Below are positions 41,307 through 50,602 of a DNA stretch of 64,000 bases, one piece after another; position 1 is the stretch's first letter; the number at the start of each line of letters is the position of its first letter. The stretch comes from Eubacteriales bacterium (GTDB lineage Bacteria; Bacillota; Clostridia; Christensenellales; CAG-138): NCBI GenBank assembly GCA_021373115.1, contig JAJFTI010000015.1, positions 1 to 64,000 of the forward strand, read 5' to 3'. The position numbers were made by a program, and so were the translations under genes. The notes below the pieces were generated by a model. That model worked only from the letters and a program-made list of their open reading frames with translations. It was not told where the DNA came from and did not search any database.

Positions 41307-42169
41307 GAACGGCTCCTTCCCGCAATCGATTGGGTTCCGAATAAACGGATGTGCCGCAGCACCTCCTGCTTGGCGTAGGCGGTCATCCGCAGGGAGATTT
41401 CATGGCTCATCTGCAAAGGATTGGTCAGGGACGGCATATCCGCGGCAATCCGCGAGGTAACCGCAATAGTCAGGTTCGTAAACGCATTGATCTTGCACAT
41501 GCCGTTTTGAATCGCGCGGCGAAAATCCTCGTCGGAAAGACCAGACGCGCCGTGCATCACCAGTGGCACGGAGACGAGAGAACGGATCGCACGGAGCCGT
41601 TCAAAATCGATCTTCGGTGCTTCCTTATATACGCCGTGCGCGGTGCCGATGGCAACCGCCAGCGCATCGACGCCGGTTTTGTCCAGAAATTCCGCCGCGG
41701 CTTCCGGTTCGGTATACCGGCTGTCGTCCCGGCGCGATTCCACGGAACCGGCGTTCGCGCCGACGTGGCCGATTTCACCTTCCACGTCCACCTGGCAGGC
41801 ATGAGCCATCTCCACAACGCGTTTCGTCAGGGAAATGTTTTCGGCAAAGGGCAGCGCGGAGCCGTCGATCATCACCGAGGAGAAACCCGCCCGTATGGCT
41901 CGGACGCAGGCTTCGTAGCTCCCGCCGTGATCAAAGTGCAGACAAACGGGCACGCTGGTTCGTGCGATGCGATCTACAAGATAAGGCAGCAAGTTTTTGT
42001 AATCCGGGCCGGGAAAGTCTCCCGCGGCAAGGATCACCGGCGTTTGCGCTTCCTCCGCTGCGGCGAGAATCCCCTCCGCAAAGGCATGATCCATGGTGTC
42101 GAACGCACCGACGGCGAAATGCTGTTCGCGGGTATTTTGCAGAACCTCCCGCAGGGTTGCCATTGGCAT
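41303..42169 (-). CDS. Class II fructose/tagatose-bisphosphate aldolase-family protein
   Basis: 288 residues. LHFDHGGSYE holds the catalytic Asp80 and zinc His81; DVEGEIGHVG, AIGTAHGVY (zinc His) and VMHGASGLSDEDF (zinc His and phosphate loop), then NGMCKINAFT complete the site. Class II zinc aldolases of this type cleave fructose-, tagatose- or other ketose phosphates. With an upstream alcohol dehydrogenase and a PTS, a pathway from a PTS-phosphorylated sugar through oxidation to a ketose phosphate and aldol cleavage is likely. Confidence 0.92.
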   Translation of the reverse strand: MPMATLREVLQNTREQHFAVGAFDTMDHAFAEGILAAAEEAQTPVILAAGDFPGPDYKNLLPYLVDRIARTSVPVCLHFDHGGSYEACVRAIRAGFSSVMIDGSALPFAENISLTKRVVEMAHACQVDVEGEIGHVGANAGSVESRRDDSRYTEPEAAAEFLDKTGVDALAVAIGTAHGVYKEAPKIDFERLRAIRSLVSVPLVMHGASGLSDEDFRRAIQNGMCKINAFTNLTIAVTSRIAADMPSLTNPLQMSHEISLRMTAYAKQEVLRHIRLFGTQSIAGRSRS

Positions 42170-42213
42170 AGTCTTGTACCTCTTTTATCATTAAAACAAG
42201 TTATCAATCTCCG

Positions 42214-43260
42214 TTACAGGCGGATGACCACACGGTAAGTGCTGGGTTTCAGCGCCTCTTCGAATGCCTCCGTCGCCCGTTCCTTGGGGTAAACCGCGGA
42301 AACAAGATCGTCCAGCGAGAGAATTCCCTTTCCGATCAGGTTCACCGCCTGGTCGAACGAGGTGATGCCTGGGTTCACCGCGCCGGTGAGAACGGCCTCG
42401 GAATTATGGAGCCAGTTCGGGCTTACCGGCACCGGGCTGTCCGGATGCTGGGAACTGTAGGTTACGCAGCGCCCCAGCTTTCCCGTCATGCGGATGGCGT
42501 CCTCTTCAACGGCGGAGACGGCAGTCGTATTGAAGACCGTTTCCGCCCCCCGTCCTCCGGTGAGCTGCAACACACGTTCCACGGCGCTTTCCCGGGCGGG
42601 GTCTATTGTGATGCGGCAGCCGTGCGCTTGTGCAAACGCCCGCCGTGCGGGGTCCGGCTCGCTGAGGATGGTTCGAACGCCCAGCTTTTCCAGACACAGC
42701 AGGTGCAGCTGCCCCATCACCCCGCCGCCGATTACCACCGCGTCGTCGCCCATATGCGGGTCTCCGCGGCGGATGCTGTTCAGCACGCAGGCCAGAGGTT
42801 CGGTCAGGGCCATCTGCTCAAACGGGACGCCGTTTTCATAGCGCCATACGGCGGAACGATCCAGGCAGATGTATTCCGCCAGTCCACCCATACCATAAAC
42901 CGCCGGCCCGTTGAGCCGAAAGGTGTTCAGCTCGACGCATTGGGTGGGTTCGCCCCGCCTGCAATAGTAGCAGCTGTGACATGCTTTCTGGACGCGGCCT
43001 GTTACAGGGGCGCCGACGGGATACTTGCTTTCGTCCACGTCCGCCCCCAGCGCGCAGATTTCGCCCGCGATTTCATGGCCGCCCACCAGCGGAAGCGGAG
43101 TTTCCTTTTCTCGAATGAATACGCGCTGCTCCCAGGTGCACAGGGCACAGGCGCGGATACGGATTTGAATTTCGTTTCGCTTCGGCTCCGGGCGCTCCAT
43201 CCGAATGAGTGTTGCCTCCCGCTCGCCGGTTACTGCGACGGCGTGCATCGTTTCTGACAT
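42214..43260 (-). CDS. Zinc-type medium-chain alcohol/sugar-phosphate dehydrogenase
   Basis: 348 residues from the ATG at 43260 (AAGGGAAAGGA upstream; an in-frame upstream start gives 30 extra residues without a ribosome site). ACALCTWEQRVF (catalytic zinc Cys), VGGHEIAGEI (His-Glu), CHSCYYCRRGEPTQC (structural-zinc cysteines) and VVIGGGVMGQLHLLCLEKLG (Rossmann) mark the MDR fold. Probably an NAD-dependent polyol- or sugar-phosphate dehydrogenase converting the PTS product to a ketose phosphate. Confidence 0.9.
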   Translation of the reverse strand: MSETMHAVAVTGEREATLIRMERPEPKRNEIQIRIRACALCTWEQRVFIREKETPLPLVGGHEIAGEICALGADVDESKYPVGAPVTGRVQKACHSCYYCRRGEPTQCVELNTFRLNGPAVYGMGGLAEYICLDRSAVWRYENGVPFEQMALTEPLACVLNSIRRGDPHMGDDAVVIGGGVMGQLHLLCLEKLGVRTILSEPDPARRAFAQAHGCRITIDPARESAVERVLQLTGGRGAETVFNTTAVSAVEEDAIRMTGKLGRCVTYSSQHPDSPVPVSPNWLHNSEAVLTGAVNPGITSFDQAVNLIGKGILSLDDLVSAVYPKERATEAFEEALKPSTYRVVIRL

Positions 43261-43436
43261 GGTATCCTTTCCCTTCGCAAGTCGGTCCCCCGAGCATGAT
43301 CGTTTCTGTGGCATTTCACGCGCCGGGGGATCGACGGCTTGACTTGACAATGTATGGTTCGCAGATTTGTTTTTCGTTTCGGGGTATGATAAGATTTATT
43401 GGTGTGATGTTCGGGGTAAACGTCATCATATCAACT

Positions 43437-43477
43437 GCGGGACGGCGCCTTAGCGGGACGCCGTCCCGCCGCGTTTT
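43437..43477. other. Strong hairpin inside the PTS operon
   Basis: Perfect 11-bp GC-rich stem GCGGGACGGCG (43437-43447) / CGCCGTCCCGC (43459-43469) with an 11-nt loop, in the 236-bp gap between the fused IIC-IID gene and the dehydrogenase. A T-run follows only on the plus strand, where no gene needs ending. On the operon strand it may protect the 3' end of the transporter mRNA or cause partial termination. The rest of the gap shows nothing clear. Confidence 0.55.
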
Positions 43478-43496
43478 CCGGCCGGGGAACGCGGTT

Positions 43497-45092
43497 TTAG
43501 AATATACTGAGGATGCCGCCGATCGCGCCCACGGCCACAACAATCAGCACCACCCAGTAGGCGGCCATGCCCTTTTTCAGGAGCTTATAGCAGCCCAAGG
43601 TCAGCAAGAGCGGCAGAAGGCCCGGCAGTATGGCGTCGAACAGGCTCTTCTGCAGGGAGAATACCGTGTCCGCCGACTGCTGAATCGTAATGGCGCAGTT
43701 CAGGGTTACATAGTTGCGCACAAGGCCGCCCATCACCGCGCAGCCCAGAATGCCCGCCGCGGTGATAACCTTGTTGATAATGCCGCTTTCCATGAGATCC
43801 AGAATCGCTTCGCTGCCCTTGTTGTAGCCGAGATTCAGCATCCAGTAGCCGAAGCCGTAGTACAGCAGATAGAAGAGCGCTACGTAGATCACGGGCGCCG
43901 CGACGTTGCCTTCCTTGGCAAGGCCTACGAACATGACCAGCAGCAGGGGGATGACCACCGCTTGCCAGATGGTGTCGCCCACTCCGGCCAGCGGGCCCAT
44001 GAGACCCGTCTTGATGGAGGTAAACGCCTCGTCCGGCAGATCGGCGCCTTCCTTCTTCTGCTCTTCCATGGCCGCAACAAGACCGATGACGGCGGAGCCG
44101 GTGGCATTCTCCGTGTTGAAGAACTCCGCATGGCGCCGCATGGCCGCCTTAGTTTCTTCCGGATCGCCATGATAGAGTTTTTTAATGACGTTGGACATGG
44201 AGTGCAGGAAACCGACGCCCTGCATCCGCTCGTAATTGTAGTTGGACTGGAAGTAATACATCCAGTTCCACCACGATTTGCGCAGATCCTTCTTGGAAAG
44301 CAGGTGTTTGATGTCGCTCTTCTCCTTCTTGTTCGCCTTCTTTACCGCCTCCAGACCGCCCTTGGCGCCGACATAGAGCACGGCGACGCAGAGGAAGATC
44401 AGCGCAAGCGGCAGTGTGCCAAGACCCAGATAAGCCGATACGAAGAAGCCCAGGAAGAAAAAGATGCGCGCTTCGCCCTTGAAGATGGCCAGCAGCATCA
44501 TGCCGATACCAATGGCCGGGAGCATCCCGCCAATGGTGCTCAGCACGCCGAGGAACTTGCCGCTGAGCTGTGCTACAAGGCCGCTCACATAGTTGGCTCC
44601 AAAGTAGGCGGCAAAGAAGCAGGGGATTGCCGTCATGACAAAGAGCAACAGCTGCGGCAGCAGGATGTTGGCAACCCATACCTTCTCCGGCTTTCCTTCC
44701 TCCACGTATTTATCCGCAACGCGGACAAACGCGGAGTCCAGGGTCATGCGGCCTACCCAGACCAGCGAGCCGAGCAGTCCCAGCGGGACCGCGATCGCGA
44801 GGGCGGCGTTGGTATCGATTCCGCTCGTGATGGCCAGAGCCGTGCCCAGAATGCCTGCAAGCGACATATCCGCCGGCATGGAGCCGCCGGCGCTGATGAA
44901 CCCGATATACATCAGGTTGATCGTTGCGCCGATGATGGTGCCGGTGACCGGATCGCCAAGGATGATGCCCACCACCAGGCCGGACACCATGGGGCGATAC
45001 AGGGTGGCATAATTACCTAATCCGCCAAACGGCCATGGACTGTTGGCAAGATAGTATACGATTGCAATCAGCAATGCCTGAAAGACCGTCAT
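43497..45092 (-). CDS. Fused PTS mannose-family IIC-IID membrane protein
   Basis: 531 residues. Residues 1 to about 255 are a complete IIC (LIAIVYYLANSPWPFGGLG, GIILGDPVTGTIIGATINL, ADMSLAGILGTALAI); a basic linker KKANKKEKSDIK (about 270-285) leads into IID (about 288-531) with LRKSWWNWMYYFQSNYNYER, NTENATGSAVIGLVAAMEE and GLMGPLAGVGDTIWQAVVIP. In most mannose-family systems IIC and IID are separate proteins; here they are joined in one frame without a stop. Starts 4 bp after the IIB gene. It transports and phosphorylates a hexose or related sugar with IIA and IIB. Confidence 0.92.
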   Translation of the reverse strand: MTVFQALLIAIVYYLANSPWPFGGLGNYATLYRPMVSGLVVGIILGDPVTGTIIGATINLMYIGFISAGGSMPADMSLAGILGTALAITSGIDTNAALAIAVPLGLLGSLVWVGRMTLDSAFVRVADKYVEEGKPEKVWVANILLPQLLLFVMTAIPCFFAAYFGANYVSGLVAQLSGKFLGVLSTIGGMLPAIGIGMMLLAIFKGEARIFFFLGFFVSAYLGLGTLPLALIFLCVAVLYVGAKGGLEAVKKANKKEKSDIKHLLSKKDLRKSWWNWMYYFQSNYNYERMQGVGFLHSMSNVIKKLYHGDPEETKAAMRRHAEFFNTENATGSAVIGLVAAMEEQKKEGADLPDEAFTSIKTGLMGPLAGVGDTIWQAVVIPLLLVMFVGLAKEGNVAAPVIYVALFYLLYYGFGYWMLNLGYNKGSEAILDLMESGIINKVITAAGILGCAVMGGLVRNYVTLNCAITIQQSADTVFSLQKSLFDAILPGLLPLLLTLGCYKLLKKGMAAYWVVLIVVAVGAIGGILSIF

Positions 45093-45095
45093 TTT

Positions 45096-45581
45096 CTAAT
45101 CCTCCCATAATAGTTTTTTGATGTTGACCGGCAATTCACGCGGAACCAGTTGATACTGCATGTCGATACCCCTTTCGACAAGCCTTTTCATGCAAGCCGC
45201 TTCCTCCGGACTTGCAGAAACGTTTTTATTAAACCGGGTTCGCCCGGCTTTCATTCCCATACCGCCAAGAATGATCTTTGTCAGCGGAATACCCGCATCC
45301 AGCAGGCGCTCCATCGCTTCCGGCGCTTTGGTGAGCAGGATCCAGCGCTCGTGCGCATCGCTTTCTTCGAGAAGATATGTGGCCGCCCCGGATACATCGT
45401 GGATGACGACCGTAACGTCCGGCGGCGCGGCGGCTTTCAAAAGCCGCTGGGTAAAGGTATCCTTGCTCAGCACATCGTCGGCAATCAGTATGCCGTTGGC
45501 GCTGGTACTTTTACACCAGGATGTTACGATTTGTCCGTGGATCAAGCGGTCGTCGATGCGGGCCAGAACAATATTACGCAT
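45096..45581 (-). CDS. PTS mannose-family IIB component
   Basis: 161 residues of normal length. VLARIDDRLIHGQIVTSWC contains the phosphorylated His15. The rest follows the mannose/sorbose IIB pattern, ending QYQLVPRELPVNIKKLL. It is a free-standing cytoplasmic protein that receives phosphate from IIA and gives it to the sugar at IIC-IID. Confidence 0.95.
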   Translation of the reverse strand: MRNIVLARIDDRLIHGQIVTSWCKSTSANGILIADDVLSKDTFTQRLLKAAAPPDVTVVIHDVSGAATYLLEESDAHERWILLTKAPEAMERLLDAGIPLTKIILGGMGMKAGRTRFNKNVSASPEEAACMKRLVERGIDMQYQLVPRELPVNIKKLLWED

Positions 45582-45599
45582 ATCCGTATCCTTTCTCGG

Positions 45600-45995
45600 C
45601 TACTGCTCCAGGAGCAGGTTCACGTCCAGTATGGTTTGGCCGCTGACGGCCATGAGCTCGCCGGCTACTTCGTCCGCGCTCATGCAGTCCCGATCCATCA
45701 GCGCCTCGATAAGGAGCGCCAGATTTACCCCGCTGATATGGCGGAACGGATACGTCTGCATGAGGCTTGCCATCGTATTAAATGGTGTGCCGGAGCGGAT
45801 ATCGGTCAAAACGAGAACATCCTGTCCGTTCCAGCGATCCAGAATTTCCGTAACGGACTCGCGCAGCGCGTCCGGGCTGTCGCCGGGGAACAGACCAAGC
45901 GCGCGTACGTCCTCCTGCGGCCCGCAGATCATCTCCGCGCTCTCAAGCATAGCCTGTGCCAGACCCCCGTGGGATACCAGCAAGAGTTTCAGCAT
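45600..45995 (-). CDS. PTS mannose-family IIA component
   Basis: 131 residues. MLKLLLVSHGGLAQAMLESA carries the active His9, and VLVLTDIRSGTPFNTMASL is the conserved second motif of the EIIA-Man fold. Separate from IIB, as in sorbose-type systems. A good AGGAGGAAA ribosome site precedes it, 11 bp after the regulator. Confidence 0.95.
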   Translation of the reverse strand: MLKLLLVSHGGLAQAMLESAEMICGPQEDVRALGLFPGDSPDALRESVTEILDRWNGQDVLVLTDIRSGTPFNTMASLMQTYPFRHISGVNLALLIEALMDRDCMSADEVAGELMAVSGQTILDVNLLLEQ

Positions 45996-46006
45996 AGCGT
46001 TTCCTC

Positions 46007-46972
46007 CTATTTACGATCGAGCCGGTTCAGAATCAGCCTCGCAGTGTTGGTATCGGATACTAAAATGTTGTAATAGCGGCTCTTCGCCGCGGCGATCAGG
46101 CCTTCCACCTTATTGCTTCCGCCGGCGACGCAGATAACGGTATTCAGCTTTTTTAAGGCTTCCAGTTCCATGGAAATCTGCAGGTAGTATTTGGAGGTGT
46201 CGAACAGGGATCCGTCCTCATAGAAGAAGTTAGCCAGAATATCCCCGACGGTTCCGCTCGTAATCAGGCGCTCGTTGTATTCCGCCGAGGCTTCCGCAAC
46301 CAGCAGCACGCCTTTTTCCGGTTTCGGACCAAGGCCGATTACGGCGGTGTCCAGCTGATCCCACTGGCGCTTGAGCCGGATGCAGCTTTCCTTTTCGATG
46401 CGTCCCTGACGCTCGCTGCTGTCCCGAATGAGCGGCATGATGGTAAAATAGCTCTTCGCGTCGCACTTTTCCGCAAAGCGGTTGGCAATGACGTTGATTT
46501 GAAGATAAGGCGTGTTCTCACCGGAAAGGCCGATTAAAGGAACAAAGGTTTCCGGCATGCCGGTGCTTCGCTGCTCCATCAGGACGGAGGTCTGGTACAG
46601 AGTATAGCCCCAGCCGACTCCAACGTTTTTCGCACCCGCGAGCAGACGCGGCATTTCGGCTGCGGCAATGGTGGCAATCCCCATGGAAAGCTCCCTGCCG
46701 GTGTCCTCGCTCTGCGGAGGAAGATACGCCAGGCAAACGTCCTTTAAGCCGAGACGGTTGCGCAGCTCGTTGGCAAGACGCCGGGTTTCTTCGAAATCCG
46801 GCATTTGCACCTGAATGGAAACCATGCCGCACTCCCGGGCTTTCGTCAGCATACGGGAAACGTGGGGGCGGGAGATGGACTCTCGCTTCGCAATCTGCTC
46901 CTGGGATAGATTGTCCAGATAATAGCTCTTTGCGATGCGGTAGAGCTGCTGATAATCGTTGTGTTCCGGCAT
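46007..46972 (-). CDS. SorC/DeoR-type sugar-binding transcriptional regulator
   Basis: 321 residues from the ATG at 46972; an in-frame upstream start at 47056 lies inside the promoter. N-terminal helix-turn-helix NLSQEQIAKRESISRPHVSRML (about 20-45) is followed by the SorC effector domain with VGVGWGYTLYQTSVLM and VAGGSNKVEGLIAAAKS, the phosphosugar-binding loop. It is the first gene of the PTS operon and probably regulates it in response to the phosphorylated sugar. Confidence 0.92.
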   Translation of the reverse strand: MPEHNDYQQLYRIAKSYYLDNLSQEQIAKRESISRPHVSRMLTKARECGMVSIQVQMPDFEETRRLANELRNRLGLKDVCLAYLPPQSEDTGRELSMGIATIAAAEMPRLLAGAKNVGVGWGYTLYQTSVLMEQRSTGMPETFVPLIGLSGENTPYLQINVIANRFAEKCDAKSYFTIMPLIRDSSERQGRIEKESCIRLKRQWDQLDTAVIGLGPKPEKGVLLVAEASAEYNERLITSGTVGDILANFFYEDGSLFDTSKYYLQISMELEALKKLNTVICVAGGSNKVEGLIAAAKSRYYNILVSDTNTARLILNRLDRK

Positions 46973-47027
46973 ATTCGACCTGCCCGTCTGATGTGTACGT
47001 ATGTGCATTACATTTGTGTCTATGTGT

Positions 47028-47056
47028 ATTATGTCAGTCGTATTTCCGGCTGTCAA
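47028..47056 (-). promoter_or_regulatory. Promoter of the PTS operon
   Basis: On the minus strand TTGACA (47056-47051), 17-bp spacer, CATAAT (47033-47028) with an extended -10 TG. The stretch downstream (46990-47030) is rich in ACACAT/ATGTGT repeats, which may form the SorC operator. Confidence 0.65.
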
Positions 47057-47260
47057 CGGGGTTTCCCTGAACAGATGTACGAGTTTTGGCGATGATTCCG
47101 CGCCAAATAAGCGCGTTCGGGAAGCGCGAACGAGGTTACGGGTATTGACGCGGCGGCGTATGCACTCCTACAATCAGGGAAGATAGCATCCGTGTATTCG
47201 CGTCGGCAATTGATCGGAAGAACGCGGGGTTTATAGTAAAATGGATGGAAGGGGTATTGA

Positions 47261-48388
47261 ATGGAAGAAGAGCGCGCAACGATAAACCGGGAGCGTCTTG
47301 TTAACTCGTTTCGGGAGCTCGTCGCAATCGACAGTCCGTCTCTCAAAGAGCGGAACATGGCGGATGAGCTGACCCGCCGCCTGCTTGCCCTTGGCTTTTC
47401 CGTGCGGGAGGACAACGCGGGCAGCCGGATCGGCGGCAACAGCGGCAACCTTTTCGCGACGCTGCGCGGCGGTGACGCGCTGCCGCCGCTCCTGTTTTGC
47501 GCGCATATGGATACGGTGCAACCGGCCCGCTCCAAGCGCGCCATTCTCGAAAACGACGGAACCATACATTCCGCGGGAGATACCGTGCTCGGCGCGGACG
47601 ACGTTTCCGCGATCAGCGCGATTCTGGAAGCGGTTCAGTCGCTGCAGGAACAGCGCCTGCTCAAGCGGGATATCGAGGTGCTGTTTTCCGTTTCCGAAGA
47701 GACGTATGGCACGGGTGCCGCGGTTTTCGATTGCTCCGTGATTCGCTCGAAAGAGGCTTATGTGCCGGATTACGACGGCGCGCACGGGCAGGCGGTCGTC
47801 TCCGCGCCAACGATTCTTGCATTTCGTGCGGAAATAACGGGGAAGGCGTCGCACGCCGGTTTTGCGCCGGAGCGGGGCGTCAACGCGATTTCGGCGGCGG
47901 CGCGCGCCGTGAACCGGCTGAAACTCGGCCGGGTATCGCCCGGCCTGACGCGGAATATCGGCACGATACACGGGGGGCTCCTCACCAACATCGTGCCGGA
48001 CGCCTGCGTGATGGAGGGAGAGATCCGCGGGGAAAAGCACGAAAAGGCGCTCAGGCTGCTGCAGCAGACGCAGAAGGCCTTCCAATCCGTCTGCGACGCG
48101 TTTGGCGCGGGACTGGCTTTTTCCAGCAAATGCCTGGTACAGGCTTACCATACGCCGGCGGATGCGGCAGTCGTTTCGCGCTACTTTCGCGTTTGCAAAG
48201 CGTACGGGCACAAAACGGAGGCGGTCAGCACGTTCGGCGGCAGCGACAACAACATTCTGGCGCAGAGGGGGATTTCGGGTATTGTGCTGCCAAGCGCCAT
48301 GCATGCCTGCCATTCCGGCGCGGAGTATACCACGGTGGAGGAGCTCTGCCGGCTGGCGGAACTGCTGGCGGGGCTGATGCAAACCTGA
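47261..48388 (+). CDS. M20-family metallopeptidase (PepT-like)
   Basis: 375 residues. FCAHMDTVQPAR (His82, Asp84), LGADDVSAI (bridging Asp), FSVSEETYG (general base Glu-Glu), VPDYDGAHG (Asp) and MHACHSGAEYT (His) complete the dimetal site; the dimerisation domain spans about 180-290. The layout matches tripeptidase T-like and DapE/ArgE relatives. It probably cleaves small peptides or acyl-amino acids in the cytoplasm. It stands alone with an AAGGGG site and no clear promoter in the 204-bp gap before it. Confidence 0.9.
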   Translation: MEEERATINRERLVNSFRELVAIDSPSLKERNMADELTRRLLALGFSVREDNAGSRIGGNSGNLFATLRGGDALPPLLFCAHMDTVQPARSKRAILENDGTIHSAGDTVLGADDVSAISAILEAVQSLQEQRLLKRDIEVLFSVSEETYGTGAAVFDCSVIRSKEAYVPDYDGAHGQAVVSAPTILAFRAEITGKASHAGFAPERGVNAISAAARAVNRLKLGRVSPGLTRNIGTIHGGLLTNIVPDACVMEGEIRGEKHEKALRLLQQTQKAFQSVCDAFGAGLAFSSKCLVQAYHTPADAAVVSRYFRVCKAYGHKTEAVSTFGGSDNNILAQRGISGIVLPSAMHACHSGAEYTTVEELCRLAELLAGLMQT

Positions 48389-48509
48389 CGCGGTCTTTCC
48401 GGGCGGAACCTGACCGAATATGGGATCCGCAGCGCGAACCACAGCCGCTGGATACCGGCACGCGCAAAAGGTGTCGATTCCGGATTAAAAACGTCTGAAG
48501 GGGCATAGC

Positions 48510-49682
48510 ATGGACTTTTCAAAACTAACGGCGTACCTGGATTCTCTGGAGCAAACCTACGAGGTGCACGGGCTGGACTGCAAGATCCTGCGCGGGCACT
48601 TAACGGTCTACCGGCACATGGCGGGACACCGCGACTATGCAAAACGGGAACCGGTTTCGGAGCATGACCTGTACGACGTATATTCCTGCACAAAGGTCAT
48701 TACGATGACGGCGGTGATGCAGCTGGTGGAACAGGGCAGGCTCTCGCTTGACGAGCCTCTGTCCAGGTATCTGCCGGAGTTTTCCGAAATGCAGGTGGCA
48801 AAGGATTTTCGTTTTGTCGATTGGCCGTTCGCCTGGCCAACGCTGTCTTCGCCGCTCGCGCCCGCCAGGAATCCGATTTTAATTCACCAGCTGATGTCAA
48901 TGACGGCGGGGCTGTCCTACGACGTGTTGTCCGAACCGATTCGGGAGATGCAGCGCGAAAGCGGCAATCGTGCAAGTACGCGCGATATGATGAAAGCAAT
49001 CGCCCGTATGCCGCTGATCTGCGAGCCGGGGACGCGGTATTCCTACGGCCTTGGCCACGATGTGCTGGCGGCCGTGATCGAAGTCATCGACGGCGAGCCG
49101 TTCAGCCGGTATTTAAAGAAGCATGTTTTCGATCCGCTCGGTGCAGCCGATCTGTATTTCCATATACCGGAACGCGAAGCAAAGCGTCTCTCCGCGCAAT
49201 ACCGAAAGGACATGGATACGGGCGAAGTTGCTCCCTATGGCGAGATGATCTACCGCCTTACCAACCGTTACGAAAGCGGCGGAGCGGGGCTGGCCTGCCC
49301 GGTGGATGCCTACAGCCGAGTGCTTGACGCGCTGGCAAACGGCGGGGTTGGCGCAAACGGAGCGCGCATTCTAGAGCCGGAATCCATTGCTGCTATGAGC
49401 CAAAACCGGCTGAATGCGCAGCAAATGCAGGACTTTTCCCGCGCGGGCAAGGCCGGCTATGGATACGGCCTCGGCGTTCGTACGCTGGTGGACGCAGCGT
49501 GCTCGAAGAGCCCCGTGGGCGAGTTCGGCTGGGACGGCGCGGCGGGCGCCTACGCGCTGGTCGATCCGGTCAACCGCCTGAGCATTTTCTACGCGCATGA
49601 AATCATCGGGATGAATGCCGCCTACAGCGAGATTCACCCAACGATACGCGACCTTGCATATGAAGCGCTGGAACTGGCCTGA
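48510..49682 (+). CDS. Serine hydrolase of the class C beta-lactamase / penicillin-binding-protein-like fold
   Basis: 390 residues without a signal peptide. The SxxK motif is SCTK (Ser59, Lys62) in YDVYSCTKVITMTAVMQ; the second motif reads YSYGLGHDVL, where Tyr-Ser-Tyr takes the place of the usual Tyr-x-Asn, and a late EFGWDGAAGAYALVDP segment stands for the His/Lys-Thr-Gly strand. Being cytoplasmic and esterase-like (EstB type), it more probably cleaves an ester or peptide than a beta-lactam. It may belong with the esterases of the following region. Confidence 0.85.
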   Translation: MDFSKLTAYLDSLEQTYEVHGLDCKILRGHLTVYRHMAGHRDYAKREPVSEHDLYDVYSCTKVITMTAVMQLVEQGRLSLDEPLSRYLPEFSEMQVAKDFRFVDWPFAWPTLSSPLAPARNPILIHQLMSMTAGLSYDVLSEPIREMQRESGNRASTRDMMKAIARMPLICEPGTRYSYGLGHDVLAAVIEVIDGEPFSRYLKKHVFDPLGAADLYFHIPEREAKRLSAQYRKDMDTGEVAPYGEMIYRLTNRYESGGAGLACPVDAYSRVLDALANGGVGANGARILEPESIAAMSQNRLNAQQMQDFSRAGKAGYGYGLGVRTLVDAACSKSPVGEFGWDGAAGAYALVDPVNRLSIFYAHEIIGMNAAYSEIHPTIRDLAYEALELA

Positions 49683-49728
49683 AACGGAGCGGCCGCTTCC
49701 TCCGCAGAAAGGCGATTCGCCGCGAACA

Positions 49729-49756
49729 TTGACGCGCGGGCGTGCGATGATACAAT
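49729..49756 (+). promoter_or_regulatory. Promoter of the DUF624 gene
   Basis: TTGACG (49729-49734), 16-bp spacer, TACAAT (49751-49756) with an extended -10 TG at 49748-49749. Confidence 0.65.
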
Positions 49757-49814
49757 GGAACCGGCGGGACGAACCGGAACCGGATCGTTCCATCACGAAA
49801 GGCGGTTTTCATCC

Positions 49815-50432
49815 TTGAATCTGCTTTCCAACAACTCCCCGATCATACGCTTTCTGGAGCGTGTGTTCGACCTTGTCGTGCTCAACCTCATGACGCTGCT
49901 GCTCTGCATTCCGCTCGTGACCGCGGGCGCGGCGATGACGGCTCTTTACAAAACGCTGTTTGACATCCGTGAACAGAAAGGGAGAACCGTCCCTGGTTAC
50001 TGGCAGGCGTTTCGCGCGGAGTTTCGCCCCGCGCTGCCGCTGGGGTTGCTCTGCGCTGTCGCAATGGCAGCGTACGGCGGTTACCTGATGCTGCTTTACC
50101 CGAAACTTGCCGCGGAGTCGGCATTTGCCTGGATTGCGGTATCGGCCGTCGGCGCGCTGTTCTTTTTTCCGATGACGTTTGTTTTTCCGCTGTTCGCGCG
50201 GTATCAAAACACCGTTCGGGGAACCATCGTCAACGCGTTTCTCCTCAGTTTGCGGCATCTGCCGGTCACGCTTGCCGTGCTTGCGATGCAGTTTCTGCCC
50301 GCTGCGCTGATTCTGCTCCTGCCGGCCTATACGCCGGTTCTGATTCTTGTCTGGCTCTTTATCGGGATTTCGCTGCCGGCGTATCTGGCGAGCGGCTTGT
50401 TTCGCCGGGTATTTCAGCATTACGCGGAGTGA
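49815..50432 (+). CDS. DUF624/YesL-family membrane protein
   Basis: 205 residues from a TTG start with GAAAGGCGG upstream; a longer in-frame start at 49755 falls inside the -10 element. Five or so membrane helices and the pattern FLERVFDLVVLNLMTLLLCIPLVTAGAAMTALYKT match DUF624, which is common next to YesM/YesN and LplB-type ABC genes in clostridia and bacilli. Its exact role is unknown; it is thought to assist the sugar uptake system. It precedes the kinase gene by 170 bp. Confidence 0.85.
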   Translation: MNLLSNNSPIIRFLERVFDLVVLNLMTLLLCIPLVTAGAAMTALYKTLFDIREQKGRTVPGYWQAFRAEFRPALPLGLLCAVAMAAYGGYLMLLYPKLAAESAFAWIAVSAVGALFFFPMTFVFPLFARYQNTVRGTIVNAFLLSLRHLPVTLAVLAMQFLPAALILLLPAYTPVLILVWLFIGISLPAYLASGLFRRVFQHYAE

Positions 50433-50602
50433 CGGCGCCCGGAAAGAACGACATGAATTGTTGAAAACGGGATGCTCTGCTTTGAAAATGGGATTACTTG
50501 CCGGCGCGCCGTTGTGTTTGGGAATCGAAAACGATATTCTAGCATTGGGTAGTTGGACATATCTTGCTTGCCAATCCGATCCAATCACGGGGAGGCGATC
50601 GG

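Noticed and set aside
42406..43257. Long plus-strand frame over the alcohol dehydrogenase gene, and similar long antisense frames over other genes
   Set aside because: They arise from GC-rich codon bias opposite clear family genes, and none shows a family motif or a ribosome site.
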